7,046 nucleotides of DNA, taken from contig RFIY01000084.1 of assembly GCA_003695505.1 (NCBI GenBank), positions 1-7,046 of the forward strand, read 5' to 3'. Shown in pieces: positions 6,735-7,046 of this stretch. A program made the translations under genes and the position numbers. Origin of the DNA: J088 sp003695505 [NCBI: Candidatus Dadabacteria bacterium]. Lineage in GTDB: Bacteria > J088. Position 1 is the stretch's first letter. Each line of letters opens with the position of its first letter. Under the pieces are notes generated by a model, which ran no database searches, had not been told where the DNA came from, and saw nothing but the letters and a program-made list of their open reading frames with translations.

Positions 6735-6843
6735 TCGTCGGTGCTGTTTCCGCGAGTCGTCGAGGCTTCGGTGAGATTGTCGTGAGTTTGCGTTGTTCGG
6801 ATCGGTTCGTCAACGCGCGATTCAGGGCCAGGAACCGGGGGTG
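6735..6843. other. Convergent spacer between thyX and trpS
   Basis: 109 bp between two converging stops. No hairpin followed by a T-run is seen on either strand. A weak pair of 6-bp arms (6803-6808 and 6832-6837) has a 23-nt loop and is not persuasive. Short frames crossing this stretch show no recognisable protein features. Confidence 0.5.
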
Positions 6844-7046
6844 TCAGCTTCGCTCCATGCCGATCGCTCGGCGCGCGCGCTGCAGCACATCGCGCGCACG
6901 CGTACGCGCCTTTTCTGCCCCGCGCTGCAACATGTCATCGATGACTCCCGGTTGCGCCAGCAACTCGAAATAGCGTTCGCGCTGATCCCCGAAACGTGCC
7001 TCGAGCAGTTCAAATAGCTCCTGCTTCAGATAGCCGTAACCGAGTC
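6844..7046 (-). CDS. trpS: Tryptophanyl-tRNA synthetase, C-terminal fragment (5' end outside window)
   Basis: The last 66 residues and a TGA stop (6846-6844) of a class I aminoacyl-tRNA synthetase that charges tRNA-Trp with tryptophan in the cytosol. The tail reads LGYGYLKQELFELLEARF, then a charged helix, a DDMLQRGAEKAR block and an Ala/Arg-rich end finishing in IGMERS. The pattern G-[YF]-G-x-x-K-Q-x-[LI]-[FY]-E, followed by L-x2-G-A-x-K-A-R, is typical of the TrpS C-terminus, where helices contact the tRNA. The HIGH and KMSKS motifs lie outside the window, so identification rests on this tail only. TyrS is less likely because its C-terminus carries an S4-type domain. Convergent with thyX. 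Confidence 0.8.
   Translation of the reverse strand, partial: LGYGYLKQELFELLEARFGDQRERYFELLAQPGVIDDMLQRGAEKARTRARDVLQRARRAIGMERS

Noticed and set aside
6719-7017. Plus-strand frames of 84 and 74 codons after thyX
   Set aside because: They lie opposite the trpS tail and the spacer, and their Arg/Cys-rich translations match nothing.

Overview
The window is a GC-rich bacterial chromosomal segment with ordinary, dense bacterial coding. A glutathione reductase, a flavin-dependent thymidylate synthase, a receiver-GGDEF protein and the end of a tryptophanyl-tRNA synthetase suggest a proteobacterium or a relative. The Cys-rich multi-lamin-tail lipoprotein recalls Myxococcota/deltaproteobacteria, but some gammaproteobacteria are also possible. 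I cannot fix the taxon from sequence alone. No rRNA, tRNA, CRISPR array, IS element or phage gene was seen.

Left third (1-2282, minus strand): one uninterrupted frame of 760 codons that runs off the left edge. It encodes a predicted secreted lipoprotein with at least five lamin-tail (LTD) repeats joined by Cys-containing linkers. It starts at GTG 2282 behind a strong ribosome-binding site, and a 10-bp hairpin lies in its leader.

Divergent intergenic region (2283-2501): it holds the lipoprotein leader, a candidate -10 element and a small inverted repeat in front of the rightward genes.

Right two thirds (2502-6734, plus strand): a compact run of four genes that looks like one operon. The genes are glutathione-disulfide reductase (gor), a CrtC/AttH-like lipocalin-fold protein of unknown substrate, a receiver-GGDEF protein whose phospho-acceptor Asp is replaced by Glu, and thyX. 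Junctions are a 14-nt gap, a 4-nt ATGA overlap and a 17-nt gap, so co-transcription is likely. The set joins thiol redox control, a possible lipid- or isoprenoid-related protein, c-di-GMP synthesis and dTMP synthesis. No single pathway obviously connects all four.

Right edge (6844-7046, minus strand): the C-terminal end of trpS, convergent with thyX across a 109-bp spacer with no clear terminator.
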